Shown in pieces: positions 24,401 through 39,075 of a stretch of 64,000 bases of DNA (positions are counted from its first letter, which is position 1; each line of letters starts with the position of its first letter). The notes below the pieces were generated by a model that searched no databases, was not told where the DNA came from, and saw nothing but the letters and a program-made list of their open reading frames with translations. The DNA lies in NCBI GenBank assembly GCA_027627225.1, contig CM051029.1:7936926-8000925 (forward strand), written 5' to 3'. The DNA is from Congeria kusceri (taxonomy: Eukaryota; Mollusca; Bivalvia; Myida; Dreissenidae). Made by a program: the position numbers and the translations under genes.

Positions 24401-27400
24401 GGTTGTTTTGATCATTTTTAAAGTCGTTTTGCTTATGTATTGTGTTGTCGTTCATTTATAGTGATACCGTTCATTTTTAGTCGCGTTGTTAATTTTATAA
24501 TTGTGCCGTTCATGTATAGTGATGCCGGCATTCGTGGTTCTCTACATGCCAATTGAATGTGTGGCGTAATGTCAAGACCAGATTGCATGTTCAGAATTTC
24601 TCAATAAATATGACAAACTGATACCAACTAATTGATTGTTTCATCATAACTAGGTTATGGAACTACATTAGGGCTCTATCGGTTTAGACATAATAGATTT
24701 CCTTCTGAGTCAGTTCATTTTCCGCATGAAGCAACGAAGTACACATGTTCACATGTTTGATATAGTTAAGCAAGCGCTTTTGTTTTAACACAGTTGTATT
24801 GTATTCTATTTATCACTTATGAATATTTATTTCCCCGACTGTCCCCATGTTTTCCGTGAAACGGAGGTTTTGTTTGTTATCATAAGAATTACTAAAAATC
24901 AGGATATTCAGTAGTATTTATCAACCTCGCTGGTAACAGTTATTGCTATTTGCGTCGAAAACTCAGTATTACCCAAGTCGTTTTCACATTTCCATTCAGG
25001 GATCAAATATGGTACATGTTTTGGCAGCACTTGGGCACTTTACAGGCCATTGTGGTATAAACCGACGCATCAAGATTTAAAGAATATCAGTAATAAACTC
25101 TGATTATTTTAGCAACACAAACTTTAATGCACTAATGAGTATTTCATTTGGTATTATTATTCAGATGATAGTAAAATGTTATGATAACTAGGTACACAAC
25201 TGACATAAATAAAATATAAAATAAGATAAACGGTTTAGAAAATGTAATCAATGTTTTAATATATAAAAGTGTTCAGTCAAATGTGTTGCAAACTTCTAAC
25301 GCTTTATTATATATTAGCAACTGTGAAAACCATCTTTCAAATAAATCGTTATCACTCATTTCTTTATAAATTGTATGCCGGCGTTAGAATCATGCATTTT
25401 ACAAAGTCTCTATGAACATGCTCTGGTGCTTTAACAGAAAACATTGCCAATTACAATCTGTAATCAGTTCAGCCTTGTAGCATGTGTATGGGTACCTTCG
25501 GGTAATACTTGTGCTCTACTTTATCACCTCCAGTGATATGACTTCTTGTTTAAGAGACAAAGCGTGTAATATAGCATTACTATATGAGCCGCAGGAATTT
25601 TATCCAATTAAGAAGAAGTACCTTAACTTGGCAGGGCAAATTTTGTTCAATATTCATTTGCTTCCGAACTAAGTAACCCGTTATAGGCACATCGTAATCG
25701 AATTTAAGACCTAAGCGCCATATTTTATATTTAACAAAATAATTGAACAGATTATGATCTTGTTTTAGAATACAAAAATCAAAAAAAAAAGATTTAGAAC
25801 GAGCATTTTGATATTCATAGCTGTAAACACGCGTAAATATGCTATTATTTTGTTTACCTCATATCTTAACAAAAAACAACAACAACACATTCCCTTTTTT
25901 CCGTTTCCACATTGTCGCACATTGCGCTTCACGTTACCCGCTCATAAGACATCGTCACTCATGATTGTTTAATATTGGACTGATCTGAACCAATATTTTC
26001 CTCAGATGTAACATTTAAAACCTCTAAACTCTACTTTGCTAAGTTTGGAATATTTCTTTGAAATCTGCCCCTTTGTATCGCGTGAAGAAAATTTTGACAT
26101 TTATCTCTGAGTACTTGCGTTTTGTTTCGATTGCAACACATTTTGTCTGGCAATGAAGTTAAAGTTATACAACACGAAACAGATGAAAGTTTAAGTATCT
26201 GCTTTCAAAAAACTTAGTTAAAATATCTCTCAATCAATATTTAACAATTAACTAACTTCAAAACGCTTAAAAACAACTGCAAACCCCACTTTTAGATATA
26301 AGTGTTGCCATTACATGTTCTTCAAAGTGTTTTTAAATATTTTATGTATATTAATACTTACCATTGTGAAAGAAAACCAATCCAAGGTATGTTTAATATG
26401 TTTAATATTTTATAAAAAAGGCATGTGGGGAGTAATGGATCGAACACAATACAAAATGCGAAGAACAACAAAGTGCACGTATATAAAGAAGCCGGTAAAC
26501 AGTATAATGCATGCACATATATGCATTTAAATAAAATATCTTACATATTTTACAGTGCATGTGTATCTAGCTATATTTGAGCATGTGTTGTTACATGATG
26601 TATAAACTATCGATTCAAATGAAGCGACGGACTCAGTTTTAACAAGCTGAATTTTAAACTCTACATTACTCATTTTTGCTTAATGTTTACAAATGCTAAA
26701 CACCCATGGGGAAAAATATATTTTGTAATTAAACGAAGGAACAAAATGTTCAACGTAAAGTTCAAATCAGAGAACCGGTTTACAAATTAACAGTAAACCA
26801 TTGTATTATTCGTTAACCAGACCTATTAGATGTCTTACAAGTCTGACGTTATCTTGATGTACTTTATGCAAATGGTTTTAACATTTATATGGCGTACACC
26901 CATCGATCCAATTTGCCAATGTACAATTTTCGAAAAATCTCACAACGAAAGTTACGTGTCTAAATAAACTAGAAGATGCCGTTTTTTAGCATGGATTTAA
27001 ACTACAGTGGAATACAGATCAATAATATGTGTTTGGTATTTAGAATTTCTCTTACGTGATTAGTGTTTGGATCGTTTTTTTTCTGAAATACTTGCCGAAC
27101 CGTAAATCTCATCTACAATCGTCATTACCATTAGTTATCCGATAGTTTTATGTTTTTTTTTTCATCATTAAACTGTGCCTGTTTTGTCATACACGTATGT
27201 AATTTCATTTAATTGAACTGTATTGTTTCAAAGTCATTGACCGATATTTCGCGAAGTGCAATTTTCCGAAAAGGCATTACGCGTACACTGTAGTCATCAA
27301 CAGTAAAAATGCGATATTAGTATACTGATATAATGACACAGATTATTCTATTAAAACAAGAGCTATCCTAGTTAAACGTACTGAAGATTTAATTCCTGAT

Positions 27401-30400
27401 CTGATTTGCTTCTGCTGCTGCTACTATTTGCTGCAATCTGCGTCTAAAAGCATAATTAATTTCACATTTGATAACACTACATAATTTCCTGATTGCGTTC
27501 GCGATTGCATTTGCCAAATAATAAGTGGTTATTTTAAATGGAAGTGTATTGTTTACTTAATAATACAGTCAATGTCTTGTTAATTTTTACGTGGTGGGGA
27601 TGTTCGGCATTACCTGCTGCAACATGCCAAGTGTATTATATAGGATCCTATACGAGTTCAGGAATTTCGTTAGAAAGCAAGCCTTTGCGATAACGAGTGT
27701 CAGATCTTGTTTATCACATGCTTTTTATGGAGAAAAAAATCCATACAAGTTTATATTACCATAAAACCCATAAAACAAGGTATAGCATGTGATAAAAGAT
27801 GTTTAATACAGCAACAGATACATGTACAGCTTGTGTGTACAACTTTATCAACCATATGACTTACTAAAACTATGTCTTATAGACCAATCGGAGAAATAAT
27901 TTTTTATTAAGATTACGTTTAACTAGTTTGTTAAATACTTTGCTGTGAGCCCAGCCTCAATTCATTAATAATACAATAATCAAAACAAGAGATGTATTCG
28001 TGTTCAACAAAACCACCCCCAAGACTCTTTTGAAATTTTAATCCGCGATTACTTTTTCAAAGCTCGTGTTTTTTAAAAGTTGAATCAGGTTTGGAGTTCC
28101 AACGCAGATTACGAGCTATTGGTAACGTCATTTAACAGGTTGACATGTCCAGTTGTGTTGAAACCGGCAGAGACCACCGTGTCTAACCGTAAAGTAGTGC
28201 TTAATTTGGAACAAGTTCAGTAATCAAAGTGTAATAAAGGATATATTTCAATAAAGAATACATTTTTGAAAGTACTTGAACTCACAATCATAGAACTATA
28301 CATGTAATGTAAGCGTTCCATTACCTTAGAACAATTTGGTTTTCTATTAGCCCCAACATGTCCATGTTTCCGATTCGTAAGCGTTTTCTGTTTGAAAGCA
28401 ATTAATTGATAACGGCGTGCAGATCAGGACTTCCGTTTCAGCTTACGCTGAGATTGCATGCATACATTGCATTGACTGTTGTTTAAATGGTTTGCGTTAT
28501 GAAAAGTGTGAATGTTAACGATTATTTTCCGGATATTGCTTTCTCTTTGAACATACAATATCGTGAAGAGATTTTTGAGTTCTAATAAAAATCACGAGTA
28601 TTTGGAATTCAATACAAATCAAAACCAAACTACAACCACAAATCAAATGTATCTGTTTCTGTACAAGTTTGTTTATTTAATTATTTAATTCTGTATCACA
28701 AATTCAGGTTCCTTGCTTTGCTTTTTTAATGAAGACGCAAAAATGCGTCATTGAAAAAGTGACCAGCGCGTTTAATGTCAGTTTTCAAATAAGAACGGTA
28801 CAAACCGCACTATATTTCTACCGGCTTGTTAAACAATTTTAACACATGGACATCGGCTTTTATCGAATAGATGTACTCTCATTTACAGAGACAGTTGAAC
28901 GTAACAATGGACAAACATAATGCAAATAAAGAACCATAGATCCGCCTTATTGTTTACATATACCTGAGGCTACCATGGATATGTTTTTATATTTGTAAAC
29001 TAAACAGTGCATTGGATGTTGTATACCCAGTTTGTTTGCCGATGTAATTACTGTTTTCATGATATAATAACTTTTACAACCACAAATGTTTACCAGTTAA
29101 TATATTCTATTACATTATGCATACTATGTTTCCATGAACGTTTTTGCATAAGAACAATGGGTTTATTGCTGTGCATTAACATATAAACAAAGCAAAACTG
29201 TAGTGGCGACAGCAGGAGAGAACTGTTATTAGCAAAGCGAGGTCATTTTTTATGGAAGTGACCGATTGCCAAAAAACAGCACAGCACATAAACACAAAAC
29301 TCATATGATTTACCCATTATACTAAAGATGTGTATTCGTCGGAACGAAATATGGGACACACAAAACGGGCTATCTAGTCCAGGAAGTCTCAATATTATCT
29401 GAACCAAAAAGCACATTAGTACTGTAGAGACGTGTTCACTTCTAAAACATTCGGTTTCGAACATGTTGTAATGAAGTCGTTAAAAGCTCTGGCCATTTAA
29501 ACAAAATGCAATACTATCTGCACTTGTTTACGGCATTTGCTATTACCATGATTGCGATTGCACCAGGCCTAATCGCGATAAAAGCGTCATTGGCGCCCGA
29601 TAGATTTCGGATTTGGATGCCGAGGTACAGATTTTTTGCTTCCAGAAATTTATGGGAACATGTGTTTGCTCTATATCAACTGGTACGGTTCTTTTTGCTG
29701 TATTTATACATGTACATTGTGATCTTGCGTCGCCAGTGTAAAATAGACCGAAGTATATTATGCGACTTATTTGTTGCTCTTAACACTGTATTACCATGTC
29801 GTGGATTGCCCCCCACCCCCCCACCCCCCCAAAAAAAACAACAAAAAAAATAACAACACATTAGTCACCATTTTTTCGATTGTGAAGCAGCGTTATTTCA
29901 CCTATTATTTTTAATTGTTTTGGTGATGAACCATATTCTTTTTAGAACAAGTGCAGAAACATAAGACGCTTATAGTAGTAGAATTTGAAAATTGCTGTCA
30001 AAGTGAGTATTGTAACAAATGCATTAGATATAACTTATTACAATAGTTCGTTTTCGTCTTAAACATGTGCCGAGTATACATGTCAAGACCGGTTCTATAG
30101 GTATATTTTCCGAAATTATGAGGGTTTTGTTTTACGTCCACACGCATCGAAGCAAGTTCCCAACGGTACTTTCATATCCGCACTTTAAATGGAACATTTC
30201 GACGTCGCGTATATATAAATTATTCCCAACGGAAGGCACTGTTACGATCGGTTACTATGAAGCCTCTCGCTACCACATTATCTGTCCTATCGCATGTAAC
30301 CATAGACGTCCTGGTTAAACCCGAACATCCGCAGCTATCAAGTGATATTATGTTGTCTAATGTGCTAAGTAATATTTTTACGCAGATCATGTCTCTTGGT

Positions 30401-31009
30401 GATGCAGTGCAAAATTATATTGGTTTATAATAGTAATCTAACACCTGTTATGACTTCTATTTTACATTATTACTTGCTTGTCTGAATATTAAAGACATTG
30501 AGAAATTGAATTGAGTACTTAGCAAAATAGCAATTGCTGTATGCAAATCTGTATCTAAACCGAGGTCCAACCGACAACAACACGTATCAACTTCTTGGCT
30601 CAAAACAGTTTGTTATTATAACGTTCGAAGGTTCTGTAGTAAATAATGATGCATACCCCCTTACACCAAGTAAGAAATTTAATGTTGAAATGTTCGAAAA
30701 ACACATTAACCCTATTTTGAGAGTCATTTGCACGATATCATACTGATTGTACAAAATAGAAGTACTCTTTGAGCTAAACGTGTGGCTTTATTTTCATATG
30801 GTGTTATTAATTTGCTTTATTTGAATCACTAATTGCATGCTGTAAATAAGACGAACTGTCTCCGTTAGTTAGGTGTTGACTATTATTTGTACGTAAATAA
30901 TTTATGGATTTGTATCAGAATTCCACTAAATGAAAAAACTTACGTCGACGGTAGAACCAATGTCTTCCAGTGAGGCGTTTGCGTGCCGTATTTCAATATC
31001 CCATTATAT
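18444..31009. other. 12.5 kb with no supportable gene
   Basis: AT-rich DNA after the receptor stop. A possible polyadenylation signal AATAAA lies at 19197-19202. Open frames of 60-115 codons (22063-22368, 23971-24243 and 29506-29853 on the + strand) have no splice-bounded structure, family motif or GC rise. Low-complexity C/A tracts lie at 29808-29850. Confidence 0.45.
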
Positions 31010-32870
31010 TGCATCTATATTATCAACTTGAGACGAATATTTTGCATCAGTGAATATAACATTGCACATTAAATGATGCATACTTGCCCATAAAATTATA
31101 TTTAATGGTATTGCATATTATATTGCTCATTAAATGAAACGCTTATGTCTATTACATGCATTCCTAAAATGGTATCTTCGAATTAGAGATTTCACAAGAA
31201 GTATACGATCAAATGTCAGAAAATAGCTATGGACAATTTGAGTGGTGGTAACAAGAAATGTGTTTTCTATTTACAAAATACAATACTAGATTTTGATAGA
31301 ATTATTTGCAAAGTATTGCATACGTGTATATAAAAAAGACGCTTAAAATAGATACGGACAGAAACACACGCTCAATAACTGTGAGTACATAACGTTAATT
31401 TACCACACTTAAACACAAGTTTACCTTTTATTTCATATCGTTGGTGTGCACGCGAATTATAAGGAGATTACATAAACAGATCGTACACAGCTCGCTTAAA
31501 AGGAGAGTGTATTTGATTGTTTTTTAACTCGTAAAAGTATACGTCATAGATAATACTATTGAGCAGAAACAATAGTCTGGTCTTTTGATTTCGCAGAAAA
31601 ATGGAACACGCAATAACGTTCCATTACATGTAGTAAAGGTATTAGAACACATTACAAGTCGATTTAATGTTTAAATGGTGCGATTTTGCCGTATCATCTA
31701 AACATTTAACAAGCAAAAGATAATTAATAATACAAAATAAAAATAAAAATACAACAAAACAAACAGTATATGCATGAATGCCGATATTTTCTTAGTGTAC
31801 AGCGCATCTAAATACACATGTGTGATGCGATATTAGTGCAATGGACATTAACGCACCCGTGTATATAGGCCAAGCCGAATAAGTTATTTGCGTGGCGTAT
31901 AGTGTACATGGGTATATATCTGAAAACAAGACACGTGTGTGCAATTAACGTTTTGGTACAGATGCATTTGTAAACAACTGTTATACAACACAAAACATCA
32001 ATACACAATAGTCAATTGTATGTACTTGTTAGTAAATTATTTTCTGAAGGCGTTATGGGAAACATGTCACTAACTTTTTTACTCATTGAAGTACGCAAAT
32101 AATGCAGTTACAAATGATCACATATTAATGTACAATTTTATTGTACCGATTTCTGTCTTTGTTATTTCTGTTATTATTTATTGTAACTGCTTTTAATGTT
32201 TACGTACATTGTTATCCCTTTCCTGCAGCAATCTTCACACATTTGGACTGTCGCCTGATTTCATTTGACACACATAACTAATTTGATATTATATCGCATC
32301 AGTGCACTTCAACATTATAAGCGATTGAATACTTGTAACACAGGAAAACACATTTGCATTATTTAAAGAAAGCAAATATATTCCCTTAGTCGCAAGTCAT
32401 AAATCAATCCAAATAATTCGAATACGATTCTGTAAAACCTGCAAGAAATTGAACCAAATTAAGATGCTTAACGGGACATGTAGCTTGATTAAAATATGTA
32501 TGTGCCGCTGTATTGGTATATAACATATGTATGTGCCGCTGTATTGTTATATAACATGATACTGTTTCAGCGAACGTAGCTGACGACAATTATACATATT
32601 TAAACATTTAAATGTTGGGTAATATAGGGATATAAATAACGCTTTGACGTGTTGCCCGCATGAAAGCTATATTACACAGTGTGTTCATAAGTTAATTAAA
32701 GTTACACACTACAAGTAAACATTATAAACATGCATGTGATATTTTACTGCGTTATGCAGCATCAATAAATGAGAGTCGACACCAAGCGAAACAAACTGCA
32801 TTACAGTGACGGCTAATCAAAGTTACTTATTTGCAAAAACATGATCAACTTAAAACAATCTATTTAAGAA
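31010..32870. repeat. triplicated block, copy A
   Basis: First of three diverged tandem copies. Shared landmarks with copies B and C include CATATTATATTGCTCATTAA, ACGATCAAATGTCAGAAAA, CATGTAGTAAAGGTAT, GAAAACAAGACACG, CATTTGTAAACAACTGTTA and AATGAGAGTCGACACCAAG. It contains the empty site for the element inserted in copy B (CACACATAACTAATTT at about 32269). Its first part, seen in copies B and C, is missing. No coding sequence. Confidence 0.65.
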
Positions 32871-32929
32871 TAAATATATATCTTCCAATAAAGGTATTTT
32901 AATAATCTATGTAATAAAATATCAATTAT

Positions 32930-35900
32930 GTAAAGATGTATTATTACAAAGTTCACCGACGACGACATCGTGTGTCGACTTCTTCGGTCAACGCAGTACT
33001 TATTCCGTTTGCGTTAGCATAATCTCCAACTTAAAGACAGACAAGGAAAATTATGGTCTGCATGGACTAAACGGAGATTTGTTCTTTCTTATAAGTGCAT
33101 TGTATATGAGTTAACAAATACCACATTTACGCCAAATGGGACATTTACTAATATTACTTAAATTGAAAAACATAGCTATAAAGGTATACGTCATTGCCTG
33201 TAAACCGTTTATCAGTGAAATCATAGCGTGCTGTATATCAATAAATTCAAGATATTGCCTTTGCGTCATCAATATGAGACAATTGTTTTGCAATAGTGCA
33301 TATTATATTGCAAATTAAATTATGCATAATTGCCCATTAAATATATTATATTCAATAGTAGTGCATATTATATTTCTCATTAAATGATTACATTTTTCGC
33401 CAAATAGTGTCTTTGTATCTTAGATTTCATGAATATATTACGATCAAATGTCAGAAAACAACCATGAAAAAAGGATTGGTGGGAACAAAAAATGCGTTTT
33501 CTATTTACAAAATACAATATTTGAGGGAATTATTTGAGATATTACAGACATGTATAGAAAAAAAGACGCTTACACATAAATACGCGCAGAAACACACGTT
33601 CAAGAACTGTGAGAACGTAATGTTAATTTACAACACTTCGAACACAAGTTCACCATTTATTTCATATCTTCGCTATGCATGCAAATTATAAGGACATTAC
33701 ATAAACAAATGTTATACAGTGTGCTTAAAATGACAGTTTCTTTAATTGTTTTTGAACACGGTTAAGTATAAGTTGTAGATAATAATATTGGAAAGAAACA
33801 ATAGTCTGCTTTTTTGATTGCGACGAAACATGGAGCACGCAATAACGTTCCATTTCATGTAGTAAAGGTATCAGAAGACATTACAAGTCGATGTCATGTT
33901 TAAATGATGCGATTTTCCCAAACAGCAAATCATTTAAATAGCATACATAAATAAAGAAATAAAGAAATAAAATAAAAAGAAAACGCACAGTACGTGCACG
34001 TATGTCTCTAACTTTATAGTGCAAAGCGCAACTAAATACAAATGTGTGATGCGATATAAGTGCAATTGACTTTAACGCACCAGTGTATATAAGCCAATCA
34101 CTATAGTACACGCCTACGACACGAACATGCAACTATAAGATTAAAATGAAAGTAAAAATTACAGAAGGAAATGATTTAAATATTTATTAGAAACGTGTAT
34201 TTACAATTAATTATATTGAAATTCGGAATAACCGACTCCAGCTATTCCAGTCATTACAGAAAAACATCGACTACAGAAAACATGTGTAATATTACTTTCA
34301 GGTTTATTGTAAAGTACATGGGTATATTTCTGAAAACAAAACACATGCGTGTAATTGACGTTCCTGTTCAGATGCATTTGTAAACAACTGTTACACAACA
34401 CAATACATCAATTACATCTTTCTGTTTCTTGTGGCGTTCTTTCATCATTTAATAGACTGTAACGATGGTAAGAACTTATTACCGATATTCAGTATGCAAG
34501 TTGCCCATGTATGTAACAATCTAAGATGTTATATACTTTTGCAGTTCGTGAAGAAAATTTGCATTTCCTTCAGCGCTCTTCACACACTTGTTCTGTCGCC
34601 TGATTTCATAGACACACATAAAGCCAGAGTCACACTGATTCGTAGGACTTTCGAGTCGCAGGACTTTCGAGATTTGTGACGTCTTTGCCCAAGTCGCGGG
34701 ACTCCGCAAGACAAACACACATTATTAATACGTCCTGCGTTCGTCCTGCGCTGGTCTTGCGTCGATACAAGTTGTATTTAAAAAGAACGCAGGTCAATTC
34801 AGTCGTAGATTGGCGCAGATAGTCGTGCGTTAAGAACGTAGGACCACGCAGGTCGAGGAAAGCCAACATACCTGGTCGTAGGTAGTTTTTGTGCTGCTTA
34901 AGTACGACAACGCACGACAACGTACTACAACCTGCGTCTACTTAAGTTGTCTTGTGTGCAGACGTACGACTTTGCGCAGTACAATCTCCTAACAAATATT
35001 CATTTTCATTGGTTTTGTCGAACAATTTAGTTCAGCAACTTTTCCTGATTGCCAAAATGAAGCAATAACCTATGATGCGTTGGCACATGATATCAGGATC
35101 TCGGCTTAACAATGCGGCTACCATTCAACATAAGAAGCCAAACAGAGAAGATCATGAAACAAGATGTTTCAATACCATGTCAACATCAATTGCTTTATGC
35201 AAAAATATCAAACCGGAGTTTAAAAGTAATATTGTATCTTCTTAAAAAGGCCAATTTCCACAATATGTCGACAGAGTTTACTGAGGTACATAGGGCACTG
35301 CATTGAAAACTCTACATGTTCGTAAAACAAACATCCCCGAGGGAACCTTCACTGGTATGTTCTTTTATTACTGAATAATAGGTAAAACAATTTATCATTT
35401 TGATTGTAAAGTACGTTCCCTTGGTGGTATGCCAAACACAGAAGCATTATTGTCTTTTAAGTTGAAAGGGTATAAGGCTCAGCTAAATATTTAACTAGTA
35501 TCCATATACGTTGGAAACTGAAGAGAGCAATATACAAACAAATGCCTGGTTTGTTTATTGAACTGTACGATTATCAGTTCATAGCGCGGAAGTGAAAGGT
35601 TTGATAAAATATTAAATTCCAAGCAAGGTGTTTTCAGATAGAGTACGAACATTGTTCAGCAACGAAGTATATAACGTTGGTATCATGCATAGTCGTAAGT
35701 CAGTCATACATGGTCTAAAACATTTTTGAGTCGACGTACGACAACAAAGTGCATCGTACGTCGACGAAGGCGCACTGTCTTGCACTGTCGTACAACCACG
35801 CATGTTCACGCAGGGCTACGTAGGACCTATGTCACGTCGACGTACGACTTCGTTGAAGTAAGATTTCCCCAAGACGACGCAGAACATTGCATACGACGTC

Positions 35901-36665
35901 CTACGTCCCACGCAGCTTCACGTAAGGCTATGCAGGATTGTTGCCTCCTGTCGGGAGATTTTTGAACATGTTCAAATTTTAGACGTAAGACAACGCACAC
36001 CATTCCAGAACTGCGTTTGAACACGCATGACGCGGTCAGGATTTTAAGTCGTAGACCTGTTTTATACCTGTCTTACCTGCAGTGTGACTGGGGCTTAACT
36101 AATCTGCTTTATCGCAACTGTGCTCTTCAACATAATGTGCGATTGAATGCATGTAAATCTGGAAAACACATTTGCATTATGTAAAGTAAGCAAATGTATT
36201 CCCTTGGTTGTATGTCATAAATCAATTCAAACAAAGAATATGATTATGTGATAATTACAAGAAATTGAAAAAAAATTGATGTACACAATACATGTAGTTT
36301 GATACAAATATGTATTTGCGGCTTGATTGTTCTATAAAATAATAATGTTTAAAGCGAACGTATCTGACTGAGAGCAATTATACATATGTAATCTTTAATA
36401 ATTGGGTAATATATAAATATAAAAAAAAACACTTCTGGATTATTGTAAGTTACACATTACAATTAAACATTTCTAAACCTGCTGCAATGTTTTACCGTAT
36501 TATTGTTACACCTGTATTAAATATAACCGACTGCGTTATGCAGCATCAGTAAATGAGAGTCGACACCAAGGGAACCAATCTGCATTAAAGGGAGTGTTAA
36601 TCAGTGCCCCTTCATGTTTCTTATTTGAAAAAAATCATTAACTTAAGACATCCATTTAAAGAATG
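32930..36665. repeat. triplicated block, copy B (contains a 1474-bp insertion)
   Basis: It starts with the landmark TATTACAAAGTTCACCGACG, also seen at the start of copy C. It then has CCACATTTACGCCAAATGGG, the CATATTATATT block, CATGTAGTAAAGGTATCAG and, after the inserted element, GTGCGATTGAATGC and AATGAGAGTCGACACCAAGG. Without the insertion it is about 2.26 kb. Frames inside lack domains. Confidence 0.65.
34622..36095. mobile_element. PIF/Harbinger-like TIR element, 1474 bp, TAA target duplication
   Basis: Left end AGCCAGAGTCACACTG, right end CAGTGTGACTGGGGCT, an inverted repeat with two mismatches, flanked on both sides by TAA. The sister block at about 32269 shows the uninterrupted site (CACACATAACTAAT), so the boundaries are supported by an empty-site comparison. 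Both subterminal regions (34630-34980 and 35700-36060) are dense in CGTACGAC / GTCGTACG-type motifs in inverted orientation. The middle (about 34985-35600) is AT-rich and holds a 64-codon frame (35112-35306) with no recognised domain. No DDE transposase or Myb-like protein was seen, so it is probably non-autonomous. The family call rests on the 3-bp TWA-type duplication and the TIR. Confidence 0.75.
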
Positions 36666-37084
36666 AATATTTAGTCTACCAATAAATGTGTATTACTCCT
36701 TCGTACATTACCGCCAAAATTAGATATGAAAAGTATAGGTGCTAAAATGATACCCATAAGCATTTGCTTTTTAGCTGTATTGATTTTAACTCCTTTACTA
36801 ATCAGGCGACCAGGAACTTTCGGATTGTAACTATGCATCCACAGCGTACATGTGATATAATTATGTTATCGATCAGACATAGCAATGACATTATCCTAGA
36901 ACATGTTTGGAAAAATATATTGGTTTATAGATGTGTCTGAGCTAACGCACATCGGACCACAATTTTGTAAATGTATTTGTGCGCATGCGCAATAACGTGA
37001 CGACATTACCCAAAGGGGTTTTGGCTTTTAGTATTTAGCAAATTTAAGACATTAATTTACCAATTATGTTTCCCTGTAAAAATA

Positions 37085-39075
37085 AATAGCAATTATGCAA
37101 AGATGTATTATTATAAAGTTCAACCTACGACGAAATCGTGTATAGACTGCTTTGGTAAACGCATTGCTTATTCCTTTCACGTTCGCATGTTCTCTAAGAC
37201 AGACACAGAACATTATGGTTTGCATGCACTAAAATTAGATTTGTTGTTCTTTCTTATCAGTGGATTTTATTTGAGAGAACGAATACCACATTTACGCCAA
37301 ATGAGACATTTACAAATGTTACTTAAGACGAATAATCATTGCTATAAAGGTGTACGCCATTGCTTGTACACTGTTTATAAGTGAAATAATTGCGTGACGT
37401 TTATCGATAAATCCATGATATTGCCTCTGCATCATCAACATGAGACGATTGTTTTACAATAGTACATATTATATTACAAATTAAATGAAGCATAATTGCC
37501 TATAAAATAGATAATATTTAATGGTAGTTCATATTATATTGCTCATTAAATGAAACGCAAATGTCCATATCTCTTAAATGGTAGCTTCGCATTGGAGATT
37601 TCATAAACAAAATACGATCATATGTCAGAAAACCACTATGAAAAATAGGAATGATGCGTAAAATAAATGTGTGTTCTATTTACGAAAAAAATACTTGAAG
37701 GATTTTTTTTATTAATTACTACACATTGAAAAGATACGTTCAGTAAAATAAATACTCACATAAACATGTGTTTAAGAACTGTACGTGCGATGTGAGTCGA
37801 TGTAGTTCTTAAATAGTGCGATTTCTTTCCGATATTGCAAACCTAACTTGAAAAAAAAAACAAAGACATATGAAACAAACGCATAGTAAATGTATATATG
37901 ATTGTCTAGTTTTGAAAGTAACAACTGTTCATGTACATGTATTTAATAAATGCGTAATAAGTGGATTTGACTGTTTTTAGCACCAGCGTCTTTGAACAAC
38001 ATTAGACAATTTATTTTTTAAGCCGAAGACACTTATTAAACATACAAAATTCTCAGGGTTGGTATGCAGTTTCCAGCACCAATTAGAGCTTTTCTTACGG
38101 TACACACACATTCCATTTAACAAACCCCATGACAAAGTCTTTAACATTACAAATTGATGAGAAATACATTTAAACCGTCGAATAATCAGTATTTCCGTTT
38201 AATATACTCATGTAAAAACAACGCCGAAAAGCACTGCGCATTTATACAATTGGAAACCATTATATTATTATATTTCCGCGATTGTTCTAAACTAAAAATG
38301 TTTTATTTTTATTGCAAGTAAATAGATTTCATGAATAAATACTCTTGTATACAATATTATATTTGTAACATACATGTAAAACTCTACACTGCCATTTAAT
38401 AATAGTGTTGTAGTGCATTTTTGGAAATGTATGGATATTATAAGTAAGTACAATATTTAAAAGAAAAAAAATCCAAATTTGTCATATTAACTTGAAATTC
38501 AAAGTACATAGGTATACGTCTGGAAACAAAATACGTCTGAGTAATTAACGTACCGGTAACGAGATGCATGCGGTAACAACAACACACAAAATGTCAGTGA
38601 CATCAAGCATCATGTACCGATTAATATAAGTATGTTTAATATGACTATAATTATGTTCTTTCAATACAATTGTTTTATTTAGGCTTTAATAAGTGAATAC
38701 CAAATATTATTTTGACTCATTAAAAACATCAATTAATGCAATTATAATGATATAATCATAATAATACCGACAGTTTTCTTTGTTCCTATTAGTTTCGATT
38801 GCTAATGTAAATTGTTATGATTTTCATAAACATCGTTTATTGTGCTTTGTCTTTGGTATCTCTCGTTAGAACTGTTAATACCGATAGCCAGTATGCGAGG
38901 CGTCCATTTGTGTAACAACCTAAGATATTCTGCATTTTGTTTCAGTTCAGGAATATCATTTTCTTTTCCTGCAGCGATCTACACACACTGGCATGGTCGC
39001 CTGTTTTCTTTTGACATAGCTTGCATCGTTGCATCGGTGCTCTTAAACATAATGTGCGATTGAAAACATTTGCAT
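37085..39075. repeat. triplicated block, copy C
   Basis: It begins TATTATAAAGTTCAACCTAC and repeats ACCACATTTACGCCAAATGA, the CATATTATATTGCTCATTAA block, the GTACATAGGTATACGTCTGG segment and, near its end, CATAATGTGCGATTG, in the same order as copies A and B. The 93-codon frame at 37103-37384 spans the same part as the start of copy B but has no family signal. Confidence 0.6.

Noticed and set aside
29506..29853. 115-codon + frame
   Set aside because: It runs into a C/A low-complexity tract, has no splice context and no family signal.
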